Assembly (NCBI RefSeq): GCF_036231965.1
Contig: NZ_CP109499.1
Span: 7,998,001 to 8,062,000, forward strand
DNA length: 64,000 nucleotides
Direction: 5' to 3'
Source: Streptomyces sp. NBC_01428
GTDB lineage: Bacteria; Actinomycetota; Actinomycetes; Streptomycetales; Streptomycetaceae
Shown here: positions 8,996-16,665 of the stretch, piece by piece
How the letters are laid out: each line of letters begins with the position of its first letter
How positions within the stretch are numbered: the stretch's first letter is position 1
Made by a program: the position numbers and the translations under genes
Notes under the pieces: model-generated
Seen by the model: the letters and a program-made list of their open reading frames with translations, nothing else
What the model was told of the DNA's origin: nothing
The model's database searches: none

Positions 8996-9739
8996 ATGAA
9001 GTACATGCTGCTCGTCTGCGGCGACGACACCGCCGACTGGTCGGGCACGGCGCCCGTCGAACCCTGGGTGGAGGAACTGAGCGTCGAGCACGAGGTACGG
9101 CTGCACGGCCACCGGCTGCGGCCGCCGGCCGACGCGGTCACCGTCCGCGTCCGCGACGGCGAAGTACTGCGCACCGACGGCCCGTTCGCCGAGACCAAGG
9201 AGTACATCGCCGGCTTCGACGTCCTCGACTGCGCCACCCTGGAGGAGGCCGTCGCGGCCGCCGCGAAGCACCCGGTCGCGTCCGTCGGCGCCATGGAGGT
9301 CCGCGCGTTCTGGGACGAGGAGGAGGCCGAGACCGCGATCCGCCGCCTCGAGGCGGAGCTGACCGAGGCCGCCCGCGAGCGCGACGTCGAGCGCGCGATG
9401 GCCTGCTACGCCCCGGACGTCGACGTCTTCCACCCCGAGAGCGGCCAGGAACAGAGCGGGATCGACGCCCTCCGCAAGGCCGAGGAACTCCGGTTCTCGA
9501 CGATCACCGGGCCCGTCGAGCGCGAGGTGTCCGACTACCGCCTCCGCGTCGACGAGAGCATCGCCTTCAGCCACGCGCTGGTGCGGACGCGCGCCACGCT
9601 CGCCGACGGCGGGACACTGGACACCACGGAACGCGTCACCACGGGCTACCGGGAGGCCGGCGACCGCTGGCAGATCGTCCACCAGCACAGGTCGGTACCG
9701 GCCGGCACCGCCCGCGGAGCCGAGGAGGACCGGTCATGA
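8996..9739 (+). CDS. YCII (DGPF) domain fused to SnoaL-like domain
   Basis: Two-domain protein of 247 aa. Residues 1 to about 105 form a YCII/DGPF domain (MKYMLLVCG start, TDGPFAETKEYIAGFDVLDC in the middle). Residues about 112-240 form a SnoaL/NTF2-like cone (RDVERAMACYAPDVDVF, then ERVTTGYREAGDRWQIVHQH). YCII proteins are the characteristic neighbours of ECF42 sigma factors; their biochemical role is not established. A GGAGGAA ribosome site precedes the ATG. The stop overlaps the next start (ATGA), making a three-gene operon with the second YCII gene and the sigma factor. The fusion to SnoaL suggests a small-molecule ligand or substrate, which is inference. Confidence 0.88.
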   Translation: MKYMLLVCGDDTADWSGTAPVEPWVEELSVEHEVRLHGHRLRPPADAVTVRVRDGEVLRTDGPFAETKEYIAGFDVLDCATLEEAVAAAAKHPVASVGAMEVRAFWDEEEAETAIRRLEAELTEAARERDVERAMACYAPDVDVFHPESGQEQSGIDALRKAEELRFSTITGPVEREVSDYRLRVDESIAFSHALVRTRATLADGGTLDTTERVTTGYREAGDRWQIVHQHRSVPAGTARGAEEDRS

Positions 9740-10077
9740 AGTACGCCCTGTTCATCTGCACGCCCGTCGGCGGCGAGGAGCTCAGCCCCGAGGAGCTCGC
9801 CGAAGACCCCCGCTTCCTGTCGTACATCGACGAGGTCCGCACCCGCGACATCGTCAAGGGCGGCGCCCGGCTGCGGCCGGCCGCGGACGCCACCACGGTC
9901 CGCGTCCAGGGCGACGAAGTCCTGCTCAGCGACGGGCCGTTCGTCGAATCGAAGGAGTACGTCGCGGGCATCGACATCATCGACGTCGCCGACCTCGACG
10001 AGGCCATCTCCCTCGCCTCCCGCCATCCGGCCGCGCTCGGCGGCGGATCGGTGGAGGTACGGCCGGTCTGGGAGTGA
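9736..10077 (+). CDS. YCII (DGPF) family protein
   Basis: Single-domain YCII protein of 113 aa: MKYALFICTP start, central SDGPFVESKEYVAGIDIIDV, and C-terminal GGSVEVRPVW, the same order as the N-terminal domain of the upstream protein, of which it is a diverged paralogue. It overlaps its upstream neighbour by ATGA and the downstream sigma gene by GTGA, so translation is coupled throughout. Known context: such proteins sit beside ECF42 sigma factors and have been proposed to take part in oxidative-stress or secondary-metabolite responses. The exact function is unknown. Confidence 0.9.
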   Translation: MKYALFICTPVGGEELSPEELAEDPRFLSYIDEVRTRDIVKGGARLRPAADATTVRVQGDEVLLSDGPFVESKEYVAGIDIIDVADLDEAISLASRHPAALGGGSVEVRPVWE

Positions 10078-11324
10078 ACGAGGACGTCGAGAAGGCGGTC
10101 GCCGCCGCCTTCCACGAGGAATGGGGCCAGGTCGTCGCCACCCTCATCCGGGTGACCGGCGACTGGGACCTCGCGGAGGAGTGCGCTCAGGACGCCTTCG
10201 CCCAGGCCCTCGACCGGTGGCGGCGCGACGGGGTGCCGCGCCGCCCCGGCGCCTGGCTGACCACGACCGCGCGCCACCGTGCCCTGGACGTACTGCGCCG
10301 GGAGGCCGTCGGCGCGCAGAAACTGCGGGAGGTGGCGGTGCTGGCACGCGACGACGGACCCCGCGACCCGGAGTCCGAGGACGACAGCGGAGTCCAGGAC
10401 GACCGGCTCCGGCTGATCTTCACCTGCTGCCACCCGGCGCTGCCCATCGAGGCCCGGGTGGCGCTCACCCTGCGCACCCTGGCCGGGCTGACCACACCCG
10501 AGATCGCGCGGGCCTTCCTCGTCCCCGAGGCGACCATGGCCCAGCGGCTGGTGCGCGCCAAACGCAAGATCCGCAACGCGGGCATCCCGTACCGCGTACC
10601 GCCCGCGCATCTGCTGCCCGAGCGCACCACCGGCGTCCTCGGCGTGGTGTACCTGCTGTTCAACGAGGGGTACGCGGCCAGCACCGGCGCCGACCTGGTC
10701 CGCGCCGGCCTGTGCGCCGAGGCGATCCGGCTCGCCCGCGTCCTGGCCCGGCTGATGCCCGACGAGCCCGAAGTCCTCGGCCTGCTCGCCCTGTTGCTGC
10801 TGCACGACGCCCGGCGCGACACGCGCGTCGACGCGGCGGGCGACCTCGTCACCCTGGAGGACCAGGACCGCGCCGCCTGGGACCGGGCCGAGATCGACGA
10901 GGGCGCGGCCCTCCTGGAGGCCGTCCTGCGCCGGGGGCGCCCCGGCCCGTACCAGATCCAGGCCGCCATCGCCGCCTGTCACACCACCGCCGCGGCGGCC
11001 GGCGACACCGACTGGGCCGACATCGCGGCCCTGTACGGCGAACTCCGGCGCTTCGTCCCCTCCGCCGTCGTCCGGCTCAACCGCGCCGTCGCCGTGGGCA
11101 TGGCCGACGGAGCCGACGCCGGACTCGCGCTGGTCGCCGAACTGGAGGAGGAGGGCGAGCTGGCCGACTACCACCTCCTTCCCGCCACCCGCGCGGACCT
11201 GCTGCGCCGCGACGGGCGGACGAAGGAGGCCCTCACGGCCTACGAGCGGGCGCTGGACCTCGTGGAGAACGCGGCCGAGCGACGCTTCCTGGAGAAACGG
11301 CTCGCCGAGTGTCGATCCGCCTAG
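10074..11324 (+). CDS. ECF42-group RNA polymerase sigma factor with C-terminal extension
   Basis: Extracytoplasmic-function sigma factor of 416 aa, about twice the usual ECF length. Region 2 (residues about 10-80: VTGDWDLAEECAQDAFAQAL, then PGAWLTTTARHRALDVLRR) and region 4 (about 125-185, with LTTPEIARAFLVPEATMAQRL as the recognition helix-turn-helix) are followed by about 220 residues of helical TPR-like extension, including GVVYLLFNEGY, a hallmark of this group. The GTG start overlaps the preceding stop. No anti-sigma gene is adjacent; in ECF42 the C-terminal extension is thought to be needed for activity. It likely recognises the two promoter copies at 8931 and 11310, hence positive autoregulation. 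Confidence 0.93.
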   Translation: MNEDVEKAVAAAFHEEWGQVVATLIRVTGDWDLAEECAQDAFAQALDRWRRDGVPRRPGAWLTTTARHRALDVLRREAVGAQKLREVAVLARDDGPRDPESEDDSGVQDDRLRLIFTCCHPALPIEARVALTLRTLAGLTTPEIARAFLVPEATMAQRLVRAKRKIRNAGIPYRVPPAHLLPERTTGVLGVVYLLFNEGYAASTGADLVRAGLCAEAIRLARVLARLMPDEPEVLGLLALLLLHDARRDTRVDAAGDLVTLEDQDRAAWDRAEIDEGAALLEAVLRRGRPGPYQIQAAIAACHTTAAAAGDTDWADIAALYGELRRFVPSAVVRLNRAVAVGMADGADAGLALVAELEEEGELADYHLLPATRADLLRRDGRTKEALTAYERALDLVENAAERRFLEKRLAECRSA

Positions 11325-11336
11325 GGCCCCTTCGTC
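11310..11336 (+). promoter_or_regulatory. second ECF42-type promoter, inside the 3' end of the sigma gene
   Basis: TGTCGA at 11310-11315, 17 bases, CGTC at 11333-11336, then GGTGGGGTG. The -35 lies within the last codons of the sigma gene and the -10 just after its stop. Hexamers, spacing and the 3' flank match the promoter at 8931. It points at the 64-codon ORF at 11413. Confidence 0.65.
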
Positions 11337-11412
11337 GGTGGGGTGAGGACACCTCGCGCGCTGTCGGCCGGGAGGTGTCGGCACCGACCACCCGACGCCC
11401 CAGGAGGACCCG

Positions 11413-11607
11413 ATGACCACATCGCCGACCACCACCCCACCGACCGGACCGCGCCCCGACGGCCGGATCAGCCTCCGCGCGCGGTTCGCACGCCGCGACC
11501 GGCTTCGCGCCGGTGCCACCCTCCCGTCTGACCCGGCCGGGGAGCCGGGGCGCCCTGATCCCGGGGTCCCGGACGTCTGGCTCGCCGGACTGCGCCTCGG
11601 GGGCTGA
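11413..11607 (+). CDS. small hypothetical protein, possible ECF42 target
   Basis: Short ORF of 64 codons, proline-, threonine- and arginine-rich at the start (MTTSPTTTPPTGPRPDGRIS, then LRARFARRDRLRAG) and ending WLAGLRLGG. I recognise no family. Support for coding: an ATG with a strong AGGAGG ribosome site five bases upstream (11402-11407), and an ECF42-type promoter about 75 bases ahead. Against: low-complexity composition and no known homologue in mind. No signal peptide or membrane helix is seen. Conservation next to other ECF42 cassettes would decide. Confidence 0.4.
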   Translation: MTTSPTTTPPTGPRPDGRISLRARFARRDRLRAGATLPSDPAGEPGRPDPGVPDVWLAGLRLGG

Positions 11608-11659
11608 CCCTGTCCGACGAGCGCCGCGCCCCGGCCCCGGTGGCTCTATGCTCGGCGAG

Positions 11660-12478
11660 ATGTTCTCCCCGCAAGGTCCCACCCTCCGTGAACTGACCGT
11701 GCAGGCCCTCTCGTCCGTCGAGCACGGCTACGACCTGCTGGCGCCCACGTTCGACCACACACCGTTCCGGACGCCGGACACGATCCTCGACGCGGTGGGG
11801 CGGGCGCTGGAACCGCTGGGGCCGTTCGCCGCGGGACTCGACCTGTGCTGCGGAACCGGGGCGGGCATGGAGGTCCTGCGGGAGCTGTGCCGTGACCGCG
11901 TGGCCGGCGTCGACATCAGCGCCGGGATGCTCACGGTCGGACGCCGACGGCTCGCCGCCGAGGCCCCTCCGTCCGGGGCGGCACCGGGCGCCGGTTCGCC
12001 CGCGGTCTCCTGGGTGCGCGGTGACGCCCGCGCCCTGCCCTTCGGGTCCGCGTTCGACCTGGTCGTGAGCTTCGGGGCGTTCGGACACTTCCTTCCGCAC
12101 GAACTGCCGGACCTGTTCGCCGGGGTCCATACGGCGCTGCGCCCCGGCGGACGCTTCGCCTTCCCGGTCGCCGCGCCGCCGCGGATCGGCTCGCCCTGGT
12201 ACTGGGCACTGCTCGGCTTCGACTCGGTGATGCGGGTGCGCAACGCCGTCCTGCGTCCCCCGTTCGTCATGTACTACCGGGAGTTCCGGCTCGCGGACGT
12301 GCGGCGCGAGCTGGCGCGGGCCGGGTTCCGGACGGAACTGCACGCGCTGCCCGAGTTCGGCCGCCGGAAGGACGGCGCCCCGCGGGCCCGGATGGTCGTG
12401 GCCACCCGGCCCGGCGCGACGGGTCCCCGGGGCGAGGGCCCCGGGAACCCGCGGTCCATCAGGCGGCCGGCAGCGTGA
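11660..12478 (+). CDS. class I SAM-dependent methyltransferase
   Basis: Methyltransferase with a Rossmann-type SAM domain, 272 aa from this start. Motif I is DLCCGTGAGMEVL, the acidic strand-2 residue is in VAGVDISAGML, and VSFGAFGHF follows as motif IV with PGGRFAF after it. The C-terminal third (YYREFRLADVRRELARAGF) completes the usual ubiE/Cyp-type fold. The ATG at 11660 is chosen because TATGCT lies seven bases ahead (11647-11652), the arrangement of a leaderless transcript; ATG at 11648 would add four residues. The target is unknown. The 3' end overlaps the convergent GntR gene by 20 bases. Confidence 0.85.
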   Translation: MFSPQGPTLRELTVQALSSVEHGYDLLAPTFDHTPFRTPDTILDAVGRALEPLGPFAAGLDLCCGTGAGMEVLRELCRDRVAGVDISAGMLTVGRRRLAAEAPPSGAAPGAGSPAVSWVRGDARALPFGSAFDLVVSFGAFGHFLPHELPDLFAGVHTALRPGGRFAFPVAAPPRIGSPWYWALLGFDSVMRVRNAVLRPPFVMYYREFRLADVRRELARAGFRTELHALPEFGRRKDGAPRARMVVATRPGATGPRGEGPGNPRSIRRPAA

Positions 12479-13181
12479 ACTCGTAGACGAGGGCGTCCTG
12501 TTGGGCGTCCACGGTGAGGTCGGTGATCTCCAGCGGGCGGTCGTACTGGTCGTGCACCTGCCGGGTGACCCGGACGGACTGGGGGAGGCGGGTGATGGCG
12601 TCCCGGTGGTGCAGGGTCAGGCCCGCCTTGCGCATCCAGTCGTAGGCGCGCGACAGCTGGGCCGAGGCGTGGCCGTCCGCGCGGTCGCGGTAGCGGGCCA
12701 GCTCCTCGACCTCGGACACGGCGATCGCGGAGAAGGACGTGACGGCCGTCCGCAGCCCGCTGCCGTCCGGGGCGGCCGACTCGTAGCGGTGGACCAACGT
12801 GGCGCGCCGCGGGGCGAGTCCGAGGGCCTTGGCGTGCTCGGGCGGGGGAGCCTCCCAGGTCACCGAGGTCCGGCGGCGCGCGCAGGGCTGACCGGTGTGC
12901 GCTCCGACAGGGAAATCGAGGGACGGTACGGGTTCGGCGGGCCCCCCGGACAGGGTCGCGTGGCTGCCGCGCCGGTCGGTGGAGACCTGGCCGCTGCGCC
13001 GCAGCAACTGCAGGGCCTGCCGTACGGTCTCCCGGCTGACGCCGAACCGGTTGGCCAACTCCCGCTCCGCCGGGAGGCGTTCGCCGGGCGGAACGGACCC
13101 GTCGCGCAGCTCGCCGAGCAACTGCGTGGCGACGCGTGCGTAGAGCGGTTCGTGGTCGGACGTGTGGGTGGTGCGGGCCAT
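12459..13181 (-). CDS. GntR/HutC-family transcriptional regulator
   Basis: Regulator of 240 aa with an N-terminal winged helix (residues about 10-75; PPGERLPAERELANRFGVSRETVRQAL spans the recognition helix) and a C-terminal UTRA ligand-binding domain ending LVYEFTLPAA. UTRA domains of this group bind sugars, amino acids or histidine-like effectors. The start has an AGGAGG-type ribosome site just upstream on the minus strand. A GGTCTAAACC-core palindrome 65 bases upstream (13246-13261) is a good HutC/DasR-type operator, so autoregulation is likely. It is not DasR itself by sequence. Effector and targets are unknown. Confidence 0.9.
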   Translation of the reverse strand: MARTTHTSDHEPLYARVATQLLGELRDGSVPPGERLPAERELANRFGVSRETVRQALQLLRRSGQVSTDRRGSHATLSGGPAEPVPSLDFPVGAHTGQPCARRRTSVTWEAPPPEHAKALGLAPRRATLVHRYESAAPDGSGLRTAVTSFSAIAVSEVEELARYRDRADGHASAQLSRAYDWMRKAGLTLHHRDAITRLPQSVRVTRQVHDQYDRPLEITDLTVDAQQDALVYEFTLPAA

Positions 13182-13245
13182 GTCCGCGCCTCCTGTGTGG
13201 TGACTCGACGTAGCCGTACGGGCTCATTGCGCCACCACATCTAGC

Positions 13246-13261
13246 ATTGGTCTAAACCACT
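13246..13261. promoter_or_regulatory. HutC/DasR-type operator
   Basis: ATTGGTCTAAACCACT, a 16-base imperfect palindrome with core TGGTCTAAACCA. It closely resembles the DasR-responsive element and the GT-n-TA-n-AC pattern of the HutC subfamily. It lies upstream of the GntR/HutC gene on its promoter side, with TAGATG-like sequence nearby on the minus strand as a possible -10. Likely autoregulatory site, or a DasR site. Confidence 0.6.
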
Positions 13262-13292
13262 TGGAAAGGGCGGCCGGAGACTTCGGCCGGTT

Positions 13293-14492
13293 TCAGTCCG
13301 CGTCGCCGGACCGCTCGGGAGACCCTCCGAGCGCGTTGTACAGCGCGTCGACAAGGGCGGACTTCCTTGGGTCGTCTGCGATGTGCGGGCCCATGCGGTT
13401 CATCACGTACCCCAGGGACACCCCCGCCTCCGGGTCGGCGAGCCCGCAGGAGCCCCCGAACCCGTCGTGTCCGAAAGCCCTCGGGTTCGGACCGTACGAG
13501 CCGTTGGCCCCGCTCAGCCACAGCCCGAGCCCCACCTCCGTCTCGTGCGCGAACCCGGCGCCCAGCACCAGGTCGACGCAGCCGCCCTGTCCCTCGCGCA
13601 CCCGCTCGGCCGTCGCCGGGGTCAGCACCTGCCGGGAGCCGTGGGCGCCCTGTGACGCGAAGATCCCGTACAGCGCGGCGACCGCCCGGGCCGTGCCGTG
13701 GCCGTTGGCGGCCGGTATCTCGGCCGCCCGCCAGCGCGCGGTGTTCGCCTCGGCGGCGCCGACCGCCGGGTTGGTGAGGGCCGCCAGCGCAGCGGGCGCC
13801 AACTGGGAGAGAACCGCGGCCTGTTCACTGCCGGAGGCGGCCCGCGGATGCACCAGCTCCGCCGCTCGCCCGGCCTCCTTCTCGGGCAGCCCGATCGTGA
13901 AGTCGATCCCGAGCGGCCCCGTCACCTCCCGCTCCAGGAACGCGCCGGGCAGCAGCCCCGACACCCGCCGTACCACCTCGCCGACCAGGAACCCGAACGT
14001 CAGCGCGTGATAGCCGGACCGGGTCCCGGGCTCCCACCACGGTTCCTGCGCGGCGAGCCGCCCCACCGTCAGCTCCCAGTCGCAGAGCTGCGCGAACGAG
14101 TGCGGCTCGCGCAGCCCCGACAGCCCGGCCCGGTGCGACAGCAGATGCCGTACGAGGACGTCCTGCTTGCCCGCCGCCGCGAACTCCGGCCAGTACGCGG
14201 CCACCGGGGCGTCGAGGTCCAGGAGTCCCCGGTCGGCGAGGAGGTGGGCGCACAGCGCGGTCGGCCCCTTCGAGGTCGACCAGACGTTGACCAGCGTCTC
14301 CCGCTCCCACGCGCGGGTGCGGGCCGCGTCGGCCCAGCCGCCCCACAGGTCCACCACGGTCTCCCCGCCGAGCCTCACGGACACGGCGGCGCCCAGCTCG
14401 TCGCGGTCGCGGAAGTTCTCCTCGAACGCGGTCCGTACCGCCGAGAAGCGGGGATCGCAGTGGCCGTCGATCGGGGGGACCGGCTGGGGCAT
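13293..14492 (-). CDS. serine hydrolase (class C beta-lactamase / EstB family)
   Basis: Cytoplasmic esterase-type member of the beta-lactamase superfamily, 399 aa, no signal peptide. The nucleophile motif S-x-x-K is STSK at residues 72-75, the tyrosine motif is in GTRSGYHALT (about 159), and a late HDGFGG block occupies the position of the KTG-like motif. Such family VIII esterases hydrolyse short-chain esters and occasionally beta-lactams; the substrate here is unknown. A CGGAGAA ribosome site precedes the ATG. It is transcribed alone between the GntR gene and an acetyl-esterase gene, both on the same strand. Confidence 0.9.
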   Translation of the reverse strand: MPQPVPPIDGHCDPRFSAVRTAFEENFRDRDELGAAVSVRLGGETVVDLWGGWADAARTRAWERETLVNVWSTSKGPTALCAHLLADRGLLDLDAPVAAYWPEFAAAGKQDVLVRHLLSHRAGLSGLREPHSFAQLCDWELTVGRLAAQEPWWEPGTRSGYHALTFGFLVGEVVRRVSGLLPGAFLEREVTGPLGIDFTIGLPEKEAGRAAELVHPRAASGSEQAAVLSQLAPAALAALTNPAVGAAEANTARWRAAEIPAANGHGTARAVAALYGIFASQGAHGSRQVLTPATAERVREGQGGCVDLVLGAGFAHETEVGLGLWLSGANGSYGPNPRAFGHDGFGGSCGLADPEAGVSLGYVMNRMGPHIADDPRKSALVDALYNALGGSPERSGDAD

Positions 14493-14628
14493 GAGTTCTC
14501 CGAGGGGTGTCCGCGGGTCAACCGGGAAGAGGTCAGGGCCCGTTGAACGTACCGACTGGTCGGACTGGAGGGAAGACGCGCGACGGACGGACGCCGCCCC
14601 GGCCGCGGCGTCCGTCCCCGCGCCCGGT

Positions 14629-15594
14629 TCAGATGTGTGCGGGGAGCCAGTCGAGCTGGGCCGCCTGCTGGTAGGGGCCGCCGCCCTCGTGGTCGTTGAA
14701 GTCGTACACCTCGATCCGCTTCTCGCCGGCCGCCCAGGAGTTGTACGCGGCGAAGACCGTCGACGGCGGGCAGGTCTGGTCCTCCAGGGCCACCGAGAAC
14801 AGCGCGGGCGCCCGGCCGCGTGCGGCGAAGTGCACCCCGTCGAAGTACGACAGCGTGCGCAACACCTGCCCGGTGCGCCCGCGATGGGTCTTCAGGTAGT
14901 TGCCGATCTCCCGGTACGGCGAGCGGTCCGTGACCACCGTGGCCCGCGGGAAGTCGCACAGGAACGGCACGTCGGGCAGCACCGCGGCGAGGTCCGGCAC
15001 GAGCCCCCCGGCCGCGATCGCGATGCCACCGCCCTGGCTGCCGCCGAGCGCCGCGACCCGCGCCCGGTCGACCAGCGGATGCGAACGGGCCGCCTCCACG
15101 GCCCGCACCGCGTCGGTGAACAGGCGGCGGTAGTAGTACGTCTCGGGGTCCTCGACCCCGCGTGTCATGAAGCCCGGGAAGGCGGGAGCACTGCCCACCG
15201 GGTCCGGAGTCCCGCCGCCGCCCCAGGCGCTGGCCTGGCCCCGGGTGTCCATCACGAAGTGCGCGTATCCGGCCGAGGCCCACAGCAGGTGGGTGTGCGC
15301 GAGCCCGCGCCCGCCGCCGTACCCGACGAACTCGACGACCGTCGGCAGCGGTGCGTCCGCCCGGGACGGCACGGTCAGCCAGCCCTTGACCGGATGCCCG
15401 CCGAACCCGGCGAACGTGACGTCGAAGGTCCGCACGGTCGTGAGCGGGGTCTCCACCGGCTCGAAACGCGCGGCGAGTTCGTGCTCCCTCGCCTCCTGGA
15501 GCGTCCTGGCCCAGAAGGCGTCGAAGTCCTCGGGCTCCACGGACGCGCTGCGGTAGGAGCGGAGTTCGTCGAGGGGGAGGTCGAACAAGGCCAT
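14629..15594 (-). CDS. acetylxylan esterase / cephalosporin-C deacetylase family hydrolase
   Basis: Alpha/beta hydrolase of the AXE1 (CE7) family, 321 aa, removing acetyl groups from xylo-oligosaccharides or cephalosporin C in the cytoplasm. The nucleophile elbow is GGSQGGG, the conserved oxyanion-side block is FVGYGGGRG, and the catalytic histidine is in DHEGGG near the C-terminus. The start MALFDLPLDELRSY is the conserved family N-terminus and has an AAAGGTGG ribosome site; the open frame extends 23 codons further without support. No transporter or glycosidase gene is adjacent, so the natural substrate is uncertain. Confidence 0.9.
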   Translation of the reverse strand: MALFDLPLDELRSYRSASVEPEDFDAFWARTLQEAREHELAARFEPVETPLTTVRTFDVTFAGFGGHPVKGWLTVPSRADAPLPTVVEFVGYGGGRGLAHTHLLWASAGYAHFVMDTRGQASAWGGGGTPDPVGSAPAFPGFMTRGVEDPETYYYRRLFTDAVRAVEAARSHPLVDRARVAALGGSQGGGIAIAAGGLVPDLAAVLPDVPFLCDFPRATVVTDRSPYREIGNYLKTHRGRTGQVLRTLSYFDGVHFAARGRAPALFSVALEDQTCPPSTVFAAYNSWAAGEKRIEVYDFNDHEGGGPYQQAAQLDWLPAHI

Positions 15595-15727
15595 CGAGGA
15601 CCACCTTTCGCCGTACGGGGTGCGGGTGATCACACCGTACGTGCGGCCTCCAGGGCCCGCCACGGCTTCTCCCGGGAGGCGGCACTCCTGCCGGTCCTGC
15701 CCGGCTCGGGCCTCCGGGAGCCACAGG

Positions 15728-16312
15728 TCAGGCCGTGCGCCGCGTCCACCCGGGTTCGGTCAGTGCCCAGTCGCGCGCCCACTGGTCGAGCCGTCGGCGA
15801 TCGACGGACCGGCGCACGCAGAGCCGGGTGACAAGGAGGGCGAGGACCGTACCCAGGGCGGTGAACAGGCCTACGGCCAGGGCACGTTGCCAGATCACGG
15901 ACGTACTCGACGGCGCGCGCACGATCCGGCCCCGGGTGTCCGTCCAGACGTCGATGCGCGCACCGCCCCGCACGCCCGAGGGCACCCGCACGAGGTCCGT
16001 CCGCACCTGTCCGTCCGTCGCGGTCCAGCGGACCAGGGCGGGGAAGGAACGCTGGATGCCCCCCGGCGTCGCGGGCACCGCCGCCGGTGTGTCGTCCACG
16101 AGGACGGCCCGGACCCGGTGCAGCGTGGCGCGCTGCGCGGTCGCCTCGGCGTGGGCCACGTCGTACGTCCACCATCCCGCCGCCGCCCCGGCCAGCGGCG
16201 CGCCGACCAGCAGCAGGACGCCGACGACCAGCACGCACCATGCCTCGACGACGTCGGACCGGCGCCTCAGGGAGTTGCGCCGCCAGCGCCAGCCGAGCAC
16301 CCGGGTTCGCAT
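15728..16312 (-). CDS. Rv1733c-like membrane protein
   Basis: Small membrane protein of 194 aa resembling the actinobacterial Rv1733c family. An arginine-rich N-terminus (RTRVLGWRWRRNSLRRRSD) leads into a first membrane helix (about 24-48). An extracytoplasmic beta-rich domain of about 95 residues follows, including DVWTDTRGRIVRAPSS, then a second helix (about 145-165) and a basic cytoplasmic tail. In mycobacteria the family belongs to the dormancy regulon, and here it lies 353 bases divergent from a universal stress protein gene, a comparable pairing. Function is unknown. Confidence 0.8.
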   Translation of the reverse strand: MRTRVLGWRWRRNSLRRRSDVVEAWCVLVVGVLLLVGAPLAGAAAGWWTYDVAHAEATAQRATLHRVRAVLVDDTPAAVPATPGGIQRSFPALVRWTATDGQVRTDLVRVPSGVRGGARIDVWTDTRGRIVRAPSSTSVIWQRALAVGLFTALGTVLALLVTRLCVRRSVDRRRLDQWARDWALTEPGWTRRTA

Positions 16313-16665
16313 GTCCCCTCCTCACTGCCGTGCGCCGCCACGGACGCCGGCCGAACAGATCCCGCACCGCGCCGGAAGGCCTCTCCCGGCCTATCGCGCC
16401 CGGTGCCGGAAGTCCATCGCCGCGCCGATTTCCGGCGCCGTACGACTGATCCGCGCCCGCCGTGGAACCCGCATACCACTGCGTCGGCGAACAGGAGCCC
16501 CGATGACGTGACTCCGGCCGCCTCCGCCGAGACACCCGGTGCAACCCGGCTGCCCCGCCGTCGGCCGGATACACCTGCCCGTCGGCGGGCCGGGTCATGC
16601 GCCCAACTCCGGTGCGAGGGCCGCCGACCGGCCACCTCGAACGACGAGAGACGAGAGGCAGCAGA
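16313..16665. other. 353-base divergent intergenic region
   Basis: Promoter region between the Rv1733c-like gene and the universal stress protein gene. I looked for a DevR/OsdR-type palindrome (GGGAC...GTCCC) because of the gene pair and found only weak partial matches such as GGAAGTCC. No convincing operator or small ORF. Confidence 0.5.

Noticed and set aside
16313..16665. DevR/OsdR palindrome between the Rv1733c-like and stress-protein genes
   Set aside because: Only fragments such as GGAAGTCC are present; no GGGAC...GTCCC symmetry.
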